64,000 nt of DNA from Clostridiisalibacter paucivorans DSM 22131 (GTDB lineage: Bacteria > Bacillota > Clostridia > Tissierellales > Clostridiisalibacteraceae), in assembly GCF_000620125.1 (NCBI RefSeq), contig NZ_JHVL01000002.1, positions 1-64,000 on the forward strand. Reading direction: 5' to 3'. Numbering within the stretch: position 1 is the first letter of the stretch; each line of letters begins with the position of its first letter. Position numbers and translations under genes: made by a program. The notes below the pieces were generated by a model. That model was not told the origin of the DNA. It did no database searches and saw only the letters and a list, made by a program, of their open reading frames with translations. Below, one piece after another: positions 52,431-61,728 of the stretch.

Positions 52431-53705
52431 TCAATTTTTTCGATATATATCCCTTATATCCTTTGTTGGATGATTAGGATATTTTATAACTTTCCCTTCC
52501 CAAGTCCTTATAATTATATCCTCTTTTCCTCTAGAAAGTAAATATTGTGGTAGTATGGGCGTTTTTCCTTGACCTTTAGGTGCATTTACAATATAAGTAG
52601 GTATAGCCATTCCTGAAGTATACCCCCTAAGATATTCTATAATTTCAATACCGTCATCTATAGATGTATTGAAATGAGTCGTACCTATAACATGCTTTGC
52701 ATGGAATATATAATAAGGTCTTATTCGTATTTTAAGTAATTCATGATTTAATGACTTCATTATACATTTATCATTATTGATACCATTTAACAAAACAGCT
52801 TGATTACCCAATGGTACTCCTGCATTAGCTAATTTTTCAGCTGCCACTTTTGCCTCTTCAGTTATTTCCTTAGGATGATTAAAATGTACATTTATATAAA
52901 TAGGATGGTATTTTTTTATAATATTAACCAAATTATCTGTAATCCTTTGAGGCATAGTAACTAACGTTCTAGTTCCAATCCTTATATACTCTACATGTTC
53001 AATAGCCTTTAATTCCTTTAATATCCACTCAATTCTATCATCAGGTAAAGTTAATGGATCTCCACCAGTTATTAGCACATCTCTTATTTCTGAATTCTTT
53101 TTTATATAATCAATGGATTCCTTTATAGCCTTAGTAGTTTTATGCATATCTTTTTGGCCTATATTTCTTCTGCGTTGACAATGTCTACAATACATAGCAC
53201 ATTCATTTGTAACATTGATTATAAGCCTATCGGGATATCTTCTAGTTATACTACCAGCAGGATTTGTATACTCCTCTGCCATAGGATCTTTATCTCCTTC
53301 AGTTTCTATAATCTCTAAAGCTGTAGGTATAGACATAAGCCTTATGGGGTCAAAGGGATCTTTTTTATCTATGAGACTTGCATAATAGGGGGACACTGCC
53401 CACCTATATCTTCTTCCTACTTCTTCTATTTCTTTCTTTTCCTCTGGAGTTAAATCAATTATTTTTCCCAATGTCTCTACATCACTTATTCTATTAGACA
53501 ATTGCCATTTATAGTCATTCCAATCCTCTTCGGTTCCCTGTAAAATTGCTAAAATCTTTGCCTTAGATTTTTCATATTCAAGTGTTAAATCTAATCCTTT
53601 AGGAATTTTATCTTTAACTTCTAAATAATCAGATATTCTAGATTTTAGTTCCTCTGCTCTTTTTAATGAAATTTGTCTTTTACTATTTTTTCCAGCTTCT
53701 TTCAT
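52431..53705 (-). CDS. eam: Glutamate 2,3-aminomutase (radical SAM, PLP)
   Basis: The enzyme moves the amino group of L-glutamate to make beta-glutamate, a compatible solute in some anaerobes. The 424-residue protein has the lysine 2,3-aminomutase fold with Cys169, Cys173 and Cys176 (NECAMYCRHC), PLP lysine Lys381 in NAPKGQGK and RTRTLVTMP motifs. The two acidic residues that hold the lysine side chain in lysine aminomutase are replaced by Lys337 and Asn374, at exactly the same spacing to the PLP lysine (44 and 7), as described for glutamate aminomutase. ATG 53705 follows GAGGAGG by seven bases. It has its own promoter region and terminator. Confidence 0.9.
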   Translation of the reverse strand: MKEAGKNSKRQISLKRAEELKSRISDYLEVKDKIPKGLDLTLEYEKSKAKILAILQGTEEDWNDYKWQLSNRISDVETLGKIIDLTPEEKKEIEEVGRRYRWAVSPYYASLIDKKDPFDPIRLMSIPTALEIIETEGDKDPMAEEYTNPAGSITRRYPDRLIINVTNECAMYCRHCQRRRNIGQKDMHKTTKAIKESIDYIKKNSEIRDVLITGGDPLTLPDDRIEWILKELKAIEHVEYIRIGTRTLVTMPQRITDNLVNIIKKYHPIYINVHFNHPKEITEEAKVAAEKLANAGVPLGNQAVLLNGINNDKCIMKSLNHELLKIRIRPYYIFHAKHVIGTTHFNTSIDDGIEIIEYLRGYTSGMAIPTYIVNAPKGQGKTPILPQYLLSRGKEDIIIRTWEGKVIKYPNHPTKDIRDIYRKN

Positions 53706-53711
53706 CAGCAT

Positions 53712-54101
53712 TCCTCCTCATGGTATATTATATAATTTATGACTTATTCTGAATGTTCAGAATTGTCTTTGTTGTTTTTTTGAGCTTGAAAAATAACATA
53801 TTTAATATTTACAATATGTTTGAAAACAACCCTTATAATTTTGAATTTAAATCCATGGGTATGTTAGTAAAATATTTTTAAACACAAGATTTGATTATTA
53901 ATAATTTTGAAAAGAATTTAATAGATTGGTTATAACAAGCTATTATATTATAGCCCATATTGAGATAAATGTCAATAATTACACCTTTTGCAAAATATAA
54001 TTTTCAAAAGTATATCACTTCAAAATAATCCTTTTAAATGATAGAATAAAGTATAACTAATTAAAAATTAGACTTGTATGAGTCTACAAATGGAGGTATT
54101 T
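53712..54101. other. Divergent intergenic region, eam / lipoprotein
   Basis: About 390 bases hold the promoter of eam on the minus strand (TATAAT at 53,727-53,732) with a palindrome upstream, and a weak rightward promoter (TTCAAA...TAGAAT near 54,020-54,045) for the lipoprotein gene. The remainder is AT-rich with no gene seen. Confidence 0.5.
53746..53763. promoter_or_regulatory. Palindrome ATTCTGAATGTTCAGAAT at the eam promoter
   Basis: Eight-base arms around a TG centre form a perfect inverted repeat. On the minus strand its position overlaps the expected -35 region of the eam promoter (-10 TATAAT at 53,727-53,732), which fits a repressor site. Confidence 0.5.
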
Positions 54102-54587
54102 ATGGTTAAAAAAATTAGTTTTATTTTTCTTATAATATTATTAATATTCAATTTAGGTTGTACTGAGTCTCTAAAAGAACAATTACTTGACTATGTAAAT
54201 ATTGCTTTACCCCCTGCTATTACATTAGAAAATGAAGCATTGGAAAAATATAGTATAGCTTTTAAGGAATATAGTGATGACACCAATAAACTTTATTTAT
54301 CCTTAGAAAAAAATATAATCCCAAAATATGAAGAGTTTGTTGGAGCTTTAAATGAAATCGAAACTAAATCTCCTGAAATAACTAATATACATCAGCTCTA
54401 CATAAAAGGAGCAAATAAACAATTAGAAGCTCTAATAATACTCAAAAACGGATATAAGGAAAAAGATAATAAAAAAATACTCGCTGCTGATAAACTTTTA
54501 GAAGAATCTCGAAAATATATGAAGGAATTTAAAGATGCCATAGTAGAACTTGCCGAAGAATACAATATAGATTATAAAATACAATGA
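54102..54587 (+). CDS. Small lipoprotein, unknown function
   Basis: The 161-residue protein has a lipoprotein signal peptide (MVKKISFIFLIILLIF) with the lipobox NLGC and Cys at about residue 21. The mature part is helical and acidic, with SLEKNIIPKYEEFVGAL and ESRKYMKEFKDAIVELA, like four-helix sensor or cell-surface domains; no family is recognised. ATG 54102 follows GGAGG; a more upstream ATG has no site. It is followed after nine bases by the AlaX gene, so the two are co-transcribed. Confidence 0.75.
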   Translation: MVKKISFIFLIILLIFNLGCTESLKEQLLDYVNIALPPAITLENEALEKYSIAFKEYSDDTNKLYLSLEKNIIPKYEEFVGALNEIETKSPEITNIHQLYIKGANKQLEALIILKNGYKEKDNKKILAADKLLEESRKYMKEFKDAIVELAEEYNIDYKIQ

Positions 54588-54596
54588 GGTGAACTT

Positions 54597-55817
54597 ATGA
54601 CCAACAAAGTCTATCTTGAAAATTCTTATTTAACAAAAATCAAAGCAATCGTAAAGGATAAAAAAATTATAGATAATACAATACATTTAATTACCAATAG
54701 AACTATATTTTATCCCCATATGTCAGGAGGACAACCTAAAGATGAAGGACTCATAAATAATGTCCAAGTTTTAAATGTATATAAAAAAGATGATAATATT
54801 ATTCATATTTTAAGTGAAGATATTTTTGATGAAGAAGTAAGTCTTACCATAGATTGGAATACTAGGTTTGACCACATGCAACAGCATACAGGTCAACATA
54901 TATTATCTGCTGCATTCAACAAACTGTTTGATGCTAATACCATAGGATTTCATCTAGGTAAAGATTATGTCTATATAGATATTGATATATCAGATATAAC
55001 AAAGGAACAAATCCAAAAAGTTGAGACTTTTGCCAATCAAATTATATTTTCAAATTTTGATATCAAAACATATTATGTCAATAAAGAGCAACTGGCTAAT
55101 TTACCAATAAAAAAAGTTCCTAAAATCAATAATGAAAATATTCGCATTGTAGCAATAGATGATATAGATTATTCTCCTTGCGCTGGAACTCATAACAGTA
55201 CTACTGGAGAAGTTGGTTTGATTAAAATACGTAAATGGGAAAAATACAAAGGTAATATTAGGCTTGAGTTTGTATGTGGAAATAGAGCATTAACAGATTT
55301 CAGATGGAAAAATGATTATATTAATAGTCTCGCTAATTTTTTTTCCACAAAGGATGACAATATATTGAATACTGCAACAAAAATGTATGAGGAAAATAAA
55401 TTATTAAAAAAACAAATAAAGAAACTTAATAATGATTTATTAAGTTTCCAATGTAACGAACTTTTAAGTAAAGGTAAAAATTATGATGGCATAAATCTAA
55501 TATCTAATATCTATCAAGATACACAGTTCTCAAAAATTAGAGATATTGCATCATATATAACTAATAGCCCTTCCACACTGGTTATTTTAGGCGTGACATC
55601 TAAAAATAAATGTCAAATTATATTAGCAAAATCTCAAAATCTCCCAAATATTAATATAAAAAAAGTTTTCAATCAGATTATACCTCTGTTAAAAGGTTCT
55701 GGGGGAGGTAATCCATATATGGTACAAGGTGGAGGTCAAGATTGTCAATATTTATCAAACTGTATTGATAATGGACTCACTTTAATTAAGGAACAAATAG
55801 AAAAAAGCACTGGGTAA
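54597..55817 (+). CDS. Alanyl-tRNA editing protein, AlaX-L type with DHHA1 domain
   Basis: AlaX proteins hydrolyse mischarged Ser-tRNA(Ala) in trans. The 406-residue protein has the editing zinc site His97, His101 (HTGQH) and Cys195, His199 (CAGTHNS), then a helical stretch and a C-terminal DHHA1 domain with the GSGGGNPYMVQGGGQD motif. This long form is like the C-terminal half of AlaRS without its catalytic and tRNA domain. It follows the lipoprotein gene by nine bases with overlap of function unclear. Confidence 0.92.
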   Translation: MTNKVYLENSYLTKIKAIVKDKKIIDNTIHLITNRTIFYPHMSGGQPKDEGLINNVQVLNVYKKDDNIIHILSEDIFDEEVSLTIDWNTRFDHMQQHTGQHILSAAFNKLFDANTIGFHLGKDYVYIDIDISDITKEQIQKVETFANQIIFSNFDIKTYYVNKEQLANLPIKKVPKINNENIRIVAIDDIDYSPCAGTHNSTTGEVGLIKIRKWEKYKGNIRLEFVCGNRALTDFRWKNDYINSLANFFSTKDDNILNTATKMYEENKLLKKQIKKLNNDLLSFQCNELLSKGKNYDGINLISNIYQDTQFSKIRDIASYITNSPSTLVILGVTSKNKCQIILAKSQNLPNINIKKVFNQIIPLLKGSGGGNPYMVQGGGQDCQYLSNCIDNGLTLIKEQIEKSTG

Positions 55818-55842
55818 TCTAAAGTTGAATTACCCAGTGCTT
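55805..55842. terminator. Bidirectional terminator between the AlaX and amidohydrolase genes
   Basis: Fourteen-base arms (AAGCACTGGGTAAT and complement) with a 10-base loop. The AlaX stop codon is inside the left arm and the amidohydrolase stop codon lies four bases beyond the right arm. T-rich sequence follows on both strands. Confidence 0.9.
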
Positions 55843-55845
55843 TCT

Positions 55846-57474
55846 CTATTTACTGTATACTATATTACCATCTAACATTGTCATATCTATTTCCACATTT
55901 TTAATTTCTTCGTGGGGTACTTCCATAATATCATCTGATAATATAACCAAATCAGCAAGCATGCCTGCTTTTATCATTCCTTTTTCATTTTCTTCATAGG
56001 TATCATATGCTGGATTTCTTGTAAATATCTTTAGCCCTTGATATACATCTATTCTCTGTCGTGGATACCATCCTCCTTCAGGATATCCATCTGGTTCTTG
56101 CCTTGTAACTGCTATATATAAATTCATTATAGGGTTGAACGTCTCTACAGGAGCATCCGATCCTCCCGAAAGTCTTATTCCTTTATCCCACATTGTTTTC
56201 CATGCATAGCTTGTTTTTATCCTTTCTGGACCTACTCTATTCTCTCCTATGGCTATGTCAGATAACATAAATATAGGTTGAATATCAGCAATTACATCTA
56301 ATTCTTTGAATTTTTCAAAAATTTCACTGCTACCTATTTGACAATGCACTATTCTAAATCTAGGGTCTTTTTTAGGATGTTTTTCAGATATCATTTTATA
56401 TGCATCTAATACTTGATCCATAGTCCTATCTCCTATGGCATGTACCGCTAATTGCAAACCATTTTTATGAGCAGTTACTAATAGATACCTTATTTCTTCA
56501 TCGCTATATATAAGTAAACCACTGGTACTAGGATCATCACTATATGGCTCGTGCATAGCTGCTGTCCTAGAACCTAAGGAACCATCTGCCAGCAACTTAA
56601 GGGGGCCAAATCTAACCCATTTATCTCCATCTCCTGTTTTATGTCCCAACATTAAAAAGTCATTTAGTTTCTCCCTAGTCTGTAGAAGCATCTGCATATT
56701 AATCCTTGCATTTAACCTTCCCTCTGCTTTTAACTGCTCATATGCATCTATTGCCTGTTGATAAGACTTTGCATAAGTAAAATCATCGGTTTGTATCGAA
56801 GTTAAACCTACTTTATTGGCATCCTTTATACTCTGTTCTATTAAGTTCTTCATATCTTCTATATTTTCAGTTACAGGTATCAATCTATTCACCATGTATA
56901 TAGCATTTTCTCTCAATATACCTGTAGGTTCACCAGTTTCTGGATCTCTATCGATCTTTCCTCCTTCAGGATCTTTAGTATCCTTTGTTATGCCTGCTAA
57001 TTCTAATGCCTTTGAATTAACTACACATATATGATAACATGCCCTTACCATATATACTGGTCTATCACTAATTACTTCATCAATATCTTCTTTCCTTGGC
57101 AGTCTTTTCTCTTTAAATTTGTCATGATTCCAGCCATGCCCTTGCACCCATTGATCGAATATCTTTGTTTTTTCATCTTTTAAAAATTTTTTTAAATCAT
57201 TTTTTAAATCCTCTATAGATCTAGCATTTCTATGGTCTGCCTTAAATTTTGTTAAACCATAGGCCACAAGATGCATATGACTATCATTAAACCCTGGTAT
57301 AAGCGTCCTACCCTTCAAGTCAATTTTTTCAGTATCCTTTGAAATAAAAGTTAATGCTACTTCATGCTCCCCTACAAATGCTATCTTGTCATCCTTTACT
57401 ACAACTGATTCAGCAATATGGTTTTCATCATCCATGGTCAAAATTTTTCCATTGTAAAACAAATAACTACTCAT
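55846..57474 (-). CDS. Amidohydrolase of the YtcJ-type family
   Basis: The 542-residue protein is an amidohydrolase-3 family member with the metal motif GFNDSHMHL (His66, His68), a conserved IQTDDF/HAIGDRTMDQVL region giving further ligands and SGGSDAPVETFNP near the end. YtcJ-like enzymes hydrolyse amides or carbamates with unknown natural substrates. The ATG follows AAAGGGGGG. It is convergent with the AlaX gene and appears to have its own promoter, about 57 bases after the UPF0173 gene. Confidence 0.88.
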   Translation of the reverse strand: MSSYLFYNGKILTMDDENHIAESVVVKDDKIAFVGEHEVALTFISKDTEKIDLKGRTLIPGFNDSHMHLVAYGLTKFKADHRNARSIEDLKNDLKKFLKDEKTKIFDQWVQGHGWNHDKFKEKRLPRKEDIDEVISDRPVYMVRACYHICVVNSKALELAGITKDTKDPEGGKIDRDPETGEPTGILRENAIYMVNRLIPVTENIEDMKNLIEQSIKDANKVGLTSIQTDDFTYAKSYQQAIDAYEQLKAEGRLNARINMQMLLQTREKLNDFLMLGHKTGDGDKWVRFGPLKLLADGSLGSRTAAMHEPYSDDPSTSGLLIYSDEEIRYLLVTAHKNGLQLAVHAIGDRTMDQVLDAYKMISEKHPKKDPRFRIVHCQIGSSEIFEKFKELDVIADIQPIFMLSDIAIGENRVGPERIKTSYAWKTMWDKGIRLSGGSDAPVETFNPIMNLYIAVTRQEPDGYPEGGWYPRQRIDVYQGLKIFTRNPAYDTYEENEKGMIKAGMLADLVILSDDIMEVPHEEIKNVEIDMTMLDGNIVYSK

Positions 57475-57530
57475 TTACAAAATTCCCCCCTTTTTGATAC
57501 ATATTAATTTCACTTTTTATTTAAATTATA

Positions 57531-58208
57531 TCACAGCTCAATAGATTCCCCAAAGTTTAATACTAGACCTTTGGCATTTTTTACTCTTTTTACAAAATTT
57601 TCTGGATCTACATCGATTATATCAAAGGTTTTATAATGCATAGGTATTACCTTTTTAGGATTTATAAATTCTACTGCTCTTAAAGTATCTTCTACATCCA
57701 TAGTGAAATTACCACCTATGGGTAATAATGCCACATCAATACTCTCATCTTTCAATAGCTGCATATCCATAGTAAGACCAGTATCTCCTGCATGATAAAT
57801 CTTCTTTCCTTCTATTTCTAATAAAAATCCTCCTGGGCTTCCTCCACAAATTATGCCATTTTCTGTGGTTATACCTGAACCATGTAATGCAGGAGTCATT
57901 TTTACTCTTCCGAAGTTCATTTCCACTCTTCCTCCTATATGCATTGGATGAACTTCTAAATTGAATTTAGATAAATATTGACTGATTTCAAAATTACATA
58001 CTATCTTTGCATCATTAGCTTTTGCTATCTCTACAGTATCTCCTATATGATCTCCATGTCCATGGGTTATAAATATATGTGTTATACCTTTAATCTCATT
58101 AACCTTCACTGGACTATTGGCATTTCCTGTTATAAATGGATCGATTATAGCCTTTATTCCCTCCCCCTCAATAATAAAACACGAATGACTAAGATATTTA
58201 ATCTTCAT
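57531..58208 (-). CDS. UPF0173 metal-dependent hydrolase
   Basis: The 225-residue MBL-fold protein is the YtkL/UPF0173 group. The ligands are visible as HGHGDHIGD (His49, His51, Asp53, His54), with HAGDTGL and PMHYKTF further on. Role and substrate are unknown; related to the UlaG family. It is divergent from psd. Confidence 0.92.
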   Translation of the reverse strand: MKIKYLSHSCFIIEGEGIKAIIDPFITGNANSPVKVNEIKGITHIFITHGHGDHIGDTVEIAKANDAKIVCNFEISQYLSKFNLEVHPMHIGGRVEMNFGRVKMTPALHGSGITTENGIICGGSPGGFLLEIEGKKIYHAGDTGLTMDMQLLKDESIDVALLPIGGNFTMDVEDTLRAVEFINPKKVIPMHYKTFDIIDVDPENFVKRVKNAKGLVLNFGESIEL

Positions 58209-58306
58209 ATAATTAACCCCCTATATTATTTTTAATCTTTCTAAATCTTTACTTAATATATATAATATAATTATAAAAACATTAAGTCAAAGATAAGGTG
58301 GTAATT

Positions 58307-59206
58307 ATGGATATTTACTATGTAGACAGACAAACCAATGAAAAGAAAAGGGAAATTGTAGCTGGTAATAAATATTTAAAGTGGATAAACAATACTAAAA
58401 GTGGAAATATATTTCTAGAAAAGATAGTGAAAAAGAAGCTGTTTTCTAGTATATATGGAAAAATTCAAGATTTAAGTATCAGCAGAAAAAAGATACCTCA
58501 ATTTATAAAAACATTAAATATAGATATGAGTGAATCTCTAATTGAAGATATTTCAGAATTTAAGACATTTAATCACTTTTTCACACGAAAACTTAAAAAT
58601 TCTGCTAGACCTATTAATAAAAACAAAAACGTACTAATATCTCCTGTCGACGGAAAAATATTAGCATATGAATCTATAGACATAAAAAATATAATTCAGG
58701 TGAAGGGTAGTTCTTATAAACTCTCTGAACTTTTTTTAGATTCAACCATGGCCAAAAGATATATAGAAGGCCACTGTATAGTTATTAGATTAGCACCTTC
58801 AGATTATCATAGATTTCATTTTCCCGATGATGGTATAGCCCAAAACAATATAAAAATCAAAGGAGATTATTATTCTGTAAATCCTTTAACTCTAAACAAT
58901 ATATCAAATGTATACTGCAAAAATAAAAGAGAACTCACAATATTTAATTCACACAATTTTGACGAAATAGTAATGGTAGAAGTAGGTGCAACATGTGTTG
59001 GTTCCATAATCCAAACATATACTCCAGGCAAATCCGTTTATAAAGGTGATGAAAAGGGATTCTTTAAATTTGGAGGCTCTACTGTAATTATGTTTTTAAA
59101 GAAAAATGTAATTGCAATTGATGATGACATATTGGAAAACACATCAAAGGGACTAGAAACAAAAATCCATATGGGAGAAAGAATAGCAATAAAAAAGCCT
59201 AATTAG
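58307..59206 (+). CDS. psd: Phosphatidylserine decarboxylase proenzyme
   Basis: Psd converts phosphatidylserine to phosphatidylethanolamine at the membrane. The 299-residue protein is the clostridial type II form with HCIVIRLAPSDYHRFHFPD (catalytic His), VMVEVGATCVGSI and the self-cleavage motif GGST, where Ser258 becomes the pyruvoyl group. I chose ATG 58307, after AAGGTGG; an upstream GTG also reads in frame. No pssA lies nearby. Confidence 0.96.
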   Translation: MDIYYVDRQTNEKKREIVAGNKYLKWINNTKSGNIFLEKIVKKKLFSSIYGKIQDLSISRKKIPQFIKTLNIDMSESLIEDISEFKTFNHFFTRKLKNSARPINKNKNVLISPVDGKILAYESIDIKNIIQVKGSSYKLSELFLDSTMAKRYIEGHCIVIRLAPSDYHRFHFPDDGIAQNNIKIKGDYYSVNPLTLNNISNVYCKNKRELTIFNSHNFDEIVMVEVGATCVGSIIQTYTPGKSVYKGDEKGFFKFGGSTVIMFLKKNVIAIDDDILENTSKGLETKIHMGERIAIKKPN

Positions 59207-59221
59207 GCTTTTTTATTGCTA
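59184..59221. terminator. Bidirectional terminator between psd and dipeptidase
   Basis: A perfect 38-bp palindrome (AGCCTAATTAGGCT core with A- and T-runs of six on either side) ends both convergent genes. The psd stop codon and the dipeptidase stop codon both lie in it. Confidence 0.92.
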
Positions 59222-60190
59222 TTTTAATACTTCTTTTATTATTCTATATATGTTTTTATATTTAATTTTTTCTAGATCTTCTTTAGAATATCCTCTATCT
59301 TCAAGGGCCTTAATTAAATTTTGAACCTTTGATATATTTTGGAAATTGGGAATGCCTATGGAATTATCCTCTGAAAAGCTATCCACTGTATCTCCTTGTA
59401 AATAATCAAAAAAATCAAATCCGAAACATACATGGTCTATCCCAACTAATTCTACTATATGGTCTACATGATCAACCAATGAGTCTAATGTCTGTTTTTC
59501 TTTATCTAAAGAAACAAATTCCCTAAAGGCATTTAGACCCATAACACCACCTTTTTCTCCTATAGCTTTGATTTGAGCATCTGTTAAGTTTCTGGGCACA
59601 TCACATAATGCTCTACAATTTGAATGGGAAGCTATTATGGGAGCATCTGAAACTTCATAGATATCCCAAAATGTCTTTTCATTTGCATGGGATACGTCAA
59701 CTATCATTCCTAAATCATTCATCTTTTTTACTGCTTTTACCCCGTATTGGGTTAACCCCCTATTCTCATCTCCTAATACACCAGTACCTAATTCATTTTG
59801 CTCATTCCATGTTAACGATCCATGTCTTGCTCCAAACATATATAATTGATTTAGCATATCTATATCTTTACCTATGCCACTCAATCCTTCTATACCTATC
59901 ATTACAGTAAATTTATTGTTTTTTACAGCTTCCAAGTCTTCATATTTTCGAATTACTTTAAATAAATCTTGATTTTCTAATATTTCATTGGATATATTTT
60001 TAATAACCTGAAATATTCTCTCTTTAGGTGTCTTGTCATAAGGTGGATCACACCATATGACAAATATACCACCAGTTACTTCTCCTCTTTTATATTTTTT
60101 AAGATGATACTTCTTAAATATATCCTTTTCTCCTTGCTCTCTCTTTATTGTTATATCTGTCCATATATCACCATGAGCGTCAAAAATCAT
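59219..60190 (-). CDS. Membrane-dipeptidase-family (M19) peptidase
   Basis: M19 enzymes are zinc dipeptidases that split L- or D-configured dipeptides. The 323-residue protein shows the ligands His6, Asp8 (FDAHGD), Glu101 (IGIEGL), His168 (VDVSHAN) and His189 (IASHSNCRALC). It has no signal peptide, so it is cytoplasmic despite the family name. It follows the DUF819 gene by 23 bases, indicating import and cleavage of a peptide or related compound. Confidence 0.92.
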   Translation of the reverse strand: MIFDAHGDIWTDITIKREQGEKDIFKKYHLKKYKRGEVTGGIFVIWCDPPYDKTPKERIFQVIKNISNEILENQDLFKVIRKYEDLEAVKNNKFTVMIGIEGLSGIGKDIDMLNQLYMFGARHGSLTWNEQNELGTGVLGDENRGLTQYGVKAVKKMNDLGMIVDVSHANEKTFWDIYEVSDAPIIASHSNCRALCDVPRNLTDAQIKAIGEKGGVMGLNAFREFVSLDKEKQTLDSLVDHVDHIVELVGIDHVCFGFDFFDYLQGDTVDSFSEDNSIGIPNFQNISKVQNLIKALEDRGYSKEDLEKIKYKNIYRIIKEVLK

Positions 60191-60213
60191 TTTGTTACCT
60201 CCTTAAAATATCT

Positions 60214-61425
60214 CTATAGCATATGCAGTATATTTCCCATAAATATACCAAAATAGTTTCCTATTATATATCCTAATGTTCCTACTAACAGTATAGGTAT
60301 GATTAATTTATCCCAACCCTTTGCTATAGCCATAGCCGCTGCCGTTGTAGGTCCTCCTATATTGGCATTAGATGCCAATAATATTTCTTCCAAATTAAAC
60401 TTCAGCAATTTTCCAAATATTAATGTTATAGCCATATTAGAAAATACCATCACTGCACAAAATACTAAAAGCATTGGTGATTTAGATATTATAAGGGGTA
60501 TAGATGCTGGTACTCCTATAACTACAAAGAAAATATATATTAAGAAAGTACCTATCTCTTGAGCTCCCCTCATACCTCCAAAGAAATTTGGTAAATATGT
60601 TGCTAATATCATAGTTAATGTAGTCATTATAAGGTATTTATTCCCAAATAACCCATTTAATAATTCAAGCCCAAAGTTTCCAGTAGGGATTATTTCACCT
60701 AAAAATCCAGATACTTCATTTGATACTGCAACTATAGCAAACGCTGTCCCAACTGAAAAAGCTATATCCTTTAGAGATATTTCTTTTCTTCCCCAATAAG
60801 AAGCGGCTTGAGTTTTACCTTTATCATCGGTGCCAATACTTTCCACCTCATCTATATGGGGATGAGAAAATAGTTTTCTAAATAATGCCATTGAAGGAAT
60901 TGCTATTAATACAAAGAAATAAAGTGCCATAAGCAAATTATCTGCTACCACTGCAGCTGAAACCAATTCTCCTGGAGCCTCAAAGGAATCCGCCATAGCT
61001 ACAAAATTAACTCCTCCACCTATATAGGAACCTGCCATCATTGCTCCTACTTTATAAAGAGATGGAACTATATTTTTCAATGCCATGAATCCTACTAATG
61101 CTCCAACCATTGTTCCCACAGAACTTATTAAATAAATTAGTAATATTCTACCACTTTCTCTCCATATTTTTCTTATATTTGCCTTATATAATAATAATGG
61201 AATTGCCAACGGGACTACATAACCCCATACTTGATCATATGCTGGTGCAGATGTGGGTATAATTTTAAAATTTGATAAAATCATTGCGCCTATAAGTCCT
61301 ATTATTGCTCCTGTTACTTTCGATGCCCACTTATAATTTTGCTCCAGCCAAATACTTATAGCTGCCCAACCCGTTAATATCGCCCATAATACCCATGTAT
61401 TATCAGCACTTATTAAACTACTCAC
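60214..61425 (-). CDS. DUF819-family membrane protein (YjcL-like transporter candidate)
   Basis: The 403-residue protein has about ten membrane helices with the repeated family motifs GGGVNFVAMADSF and NIGGPTTAAAMAIAKGW in two pseudo-repeat halves, suggesting a secondary transporter. No substrate is proven. Together with the dipeptidase gene it probably forms an uptake-hydrolysis operon under the divergent XRE/cupin regulator. A small GGAGATG site precedes the ATG. Confidence 0.88.
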   Translation of the reverse strand: MSSLISADNTWVLWAILTGWAAISIWLEQNYKWASKVTGAIIGLIGAMILSNFKIIPTSAPAYDQVWGYVVPLAIPLLLYKANIRKIWRESGRILLIYLISSVGTMVGALVGFMALKNIVPSLYKVGAMMAGSYIGGGVNFVAMADSFEAPGELVSAAVVADNLLMALYFFVLIAIPSMALFRKLFSHPHIDEVESIGTDDKGKTQAASYWGRKEISLKDIAFSVGTAFAIVAVSNEVSGFLGEIIPTGNFGLELLNGLFGNKYLIMTTLTMILATYLPNFFGGMRGAQEIGTFLIYIFFVVIGVPASIPLIISKSPMLLVFCAVMVFSNMAITLIFGKLLKFNLEEILLASNANIGGPTTAAAMAIAKGWDKLIIPILLVGTLGYIIGNYFGIFMGNILHML

Positions 61426-61728
61426 ATAACCATCTCCTTTTAATGATTTTACAGAATCTTTTCAATAATTAGTATACTACAAAAAAATAAAAAATTCAAT
61501 ATATTAAATAAAATTTATTATATTGAATTTAAATCATTGTGATTTTTCAGTATATATTTATTATTCAGTTTAATTTTAATATATATAAAAAAATTTTTCA
61601 ACATATTAAAAGTTTTTTTATATATTAAAATTAATAATAAATCTTAGAGTACTATTTTTTTCTATACTATGTTAAAATATTATTGTCTGTTCTATAATTA
61701 ATTTTCTGTAAAGAAATGAGGTGCTTTT
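61426..61728. other. Divergent control region, DUF819 operon / XRE-cupin regulator
   Basis: These 303 very AT-rich bases hold a 12-bp-arm inverted repeat (61,492-61,530) and at least three copies of ATATTAAA-like sequence. A TATAAT before the regulator (about 61,692) is a likely -10. No gene was seen. Confidence 0.55.
61492..61530. promoter_or_regulatory. Inverted repeat AAATTCAATATA, possible operator
   Basis: Arms AAATTCAATATA (61492-61503) and TATATTGAATTT (61519-61530) with a 15-base centre lie about 65 bases before the DUF819 start. The spacing suits a dimeric XRE-type regulator such as the adjacent one. Confidence 0.5.

Noticed and set aside
52431-53705. Lysine 2,3-aminomutase
   Set aside because: The substrate-side-chain residues are Lys337 and Asn374 instead of two Asp, so glutamate fits better.
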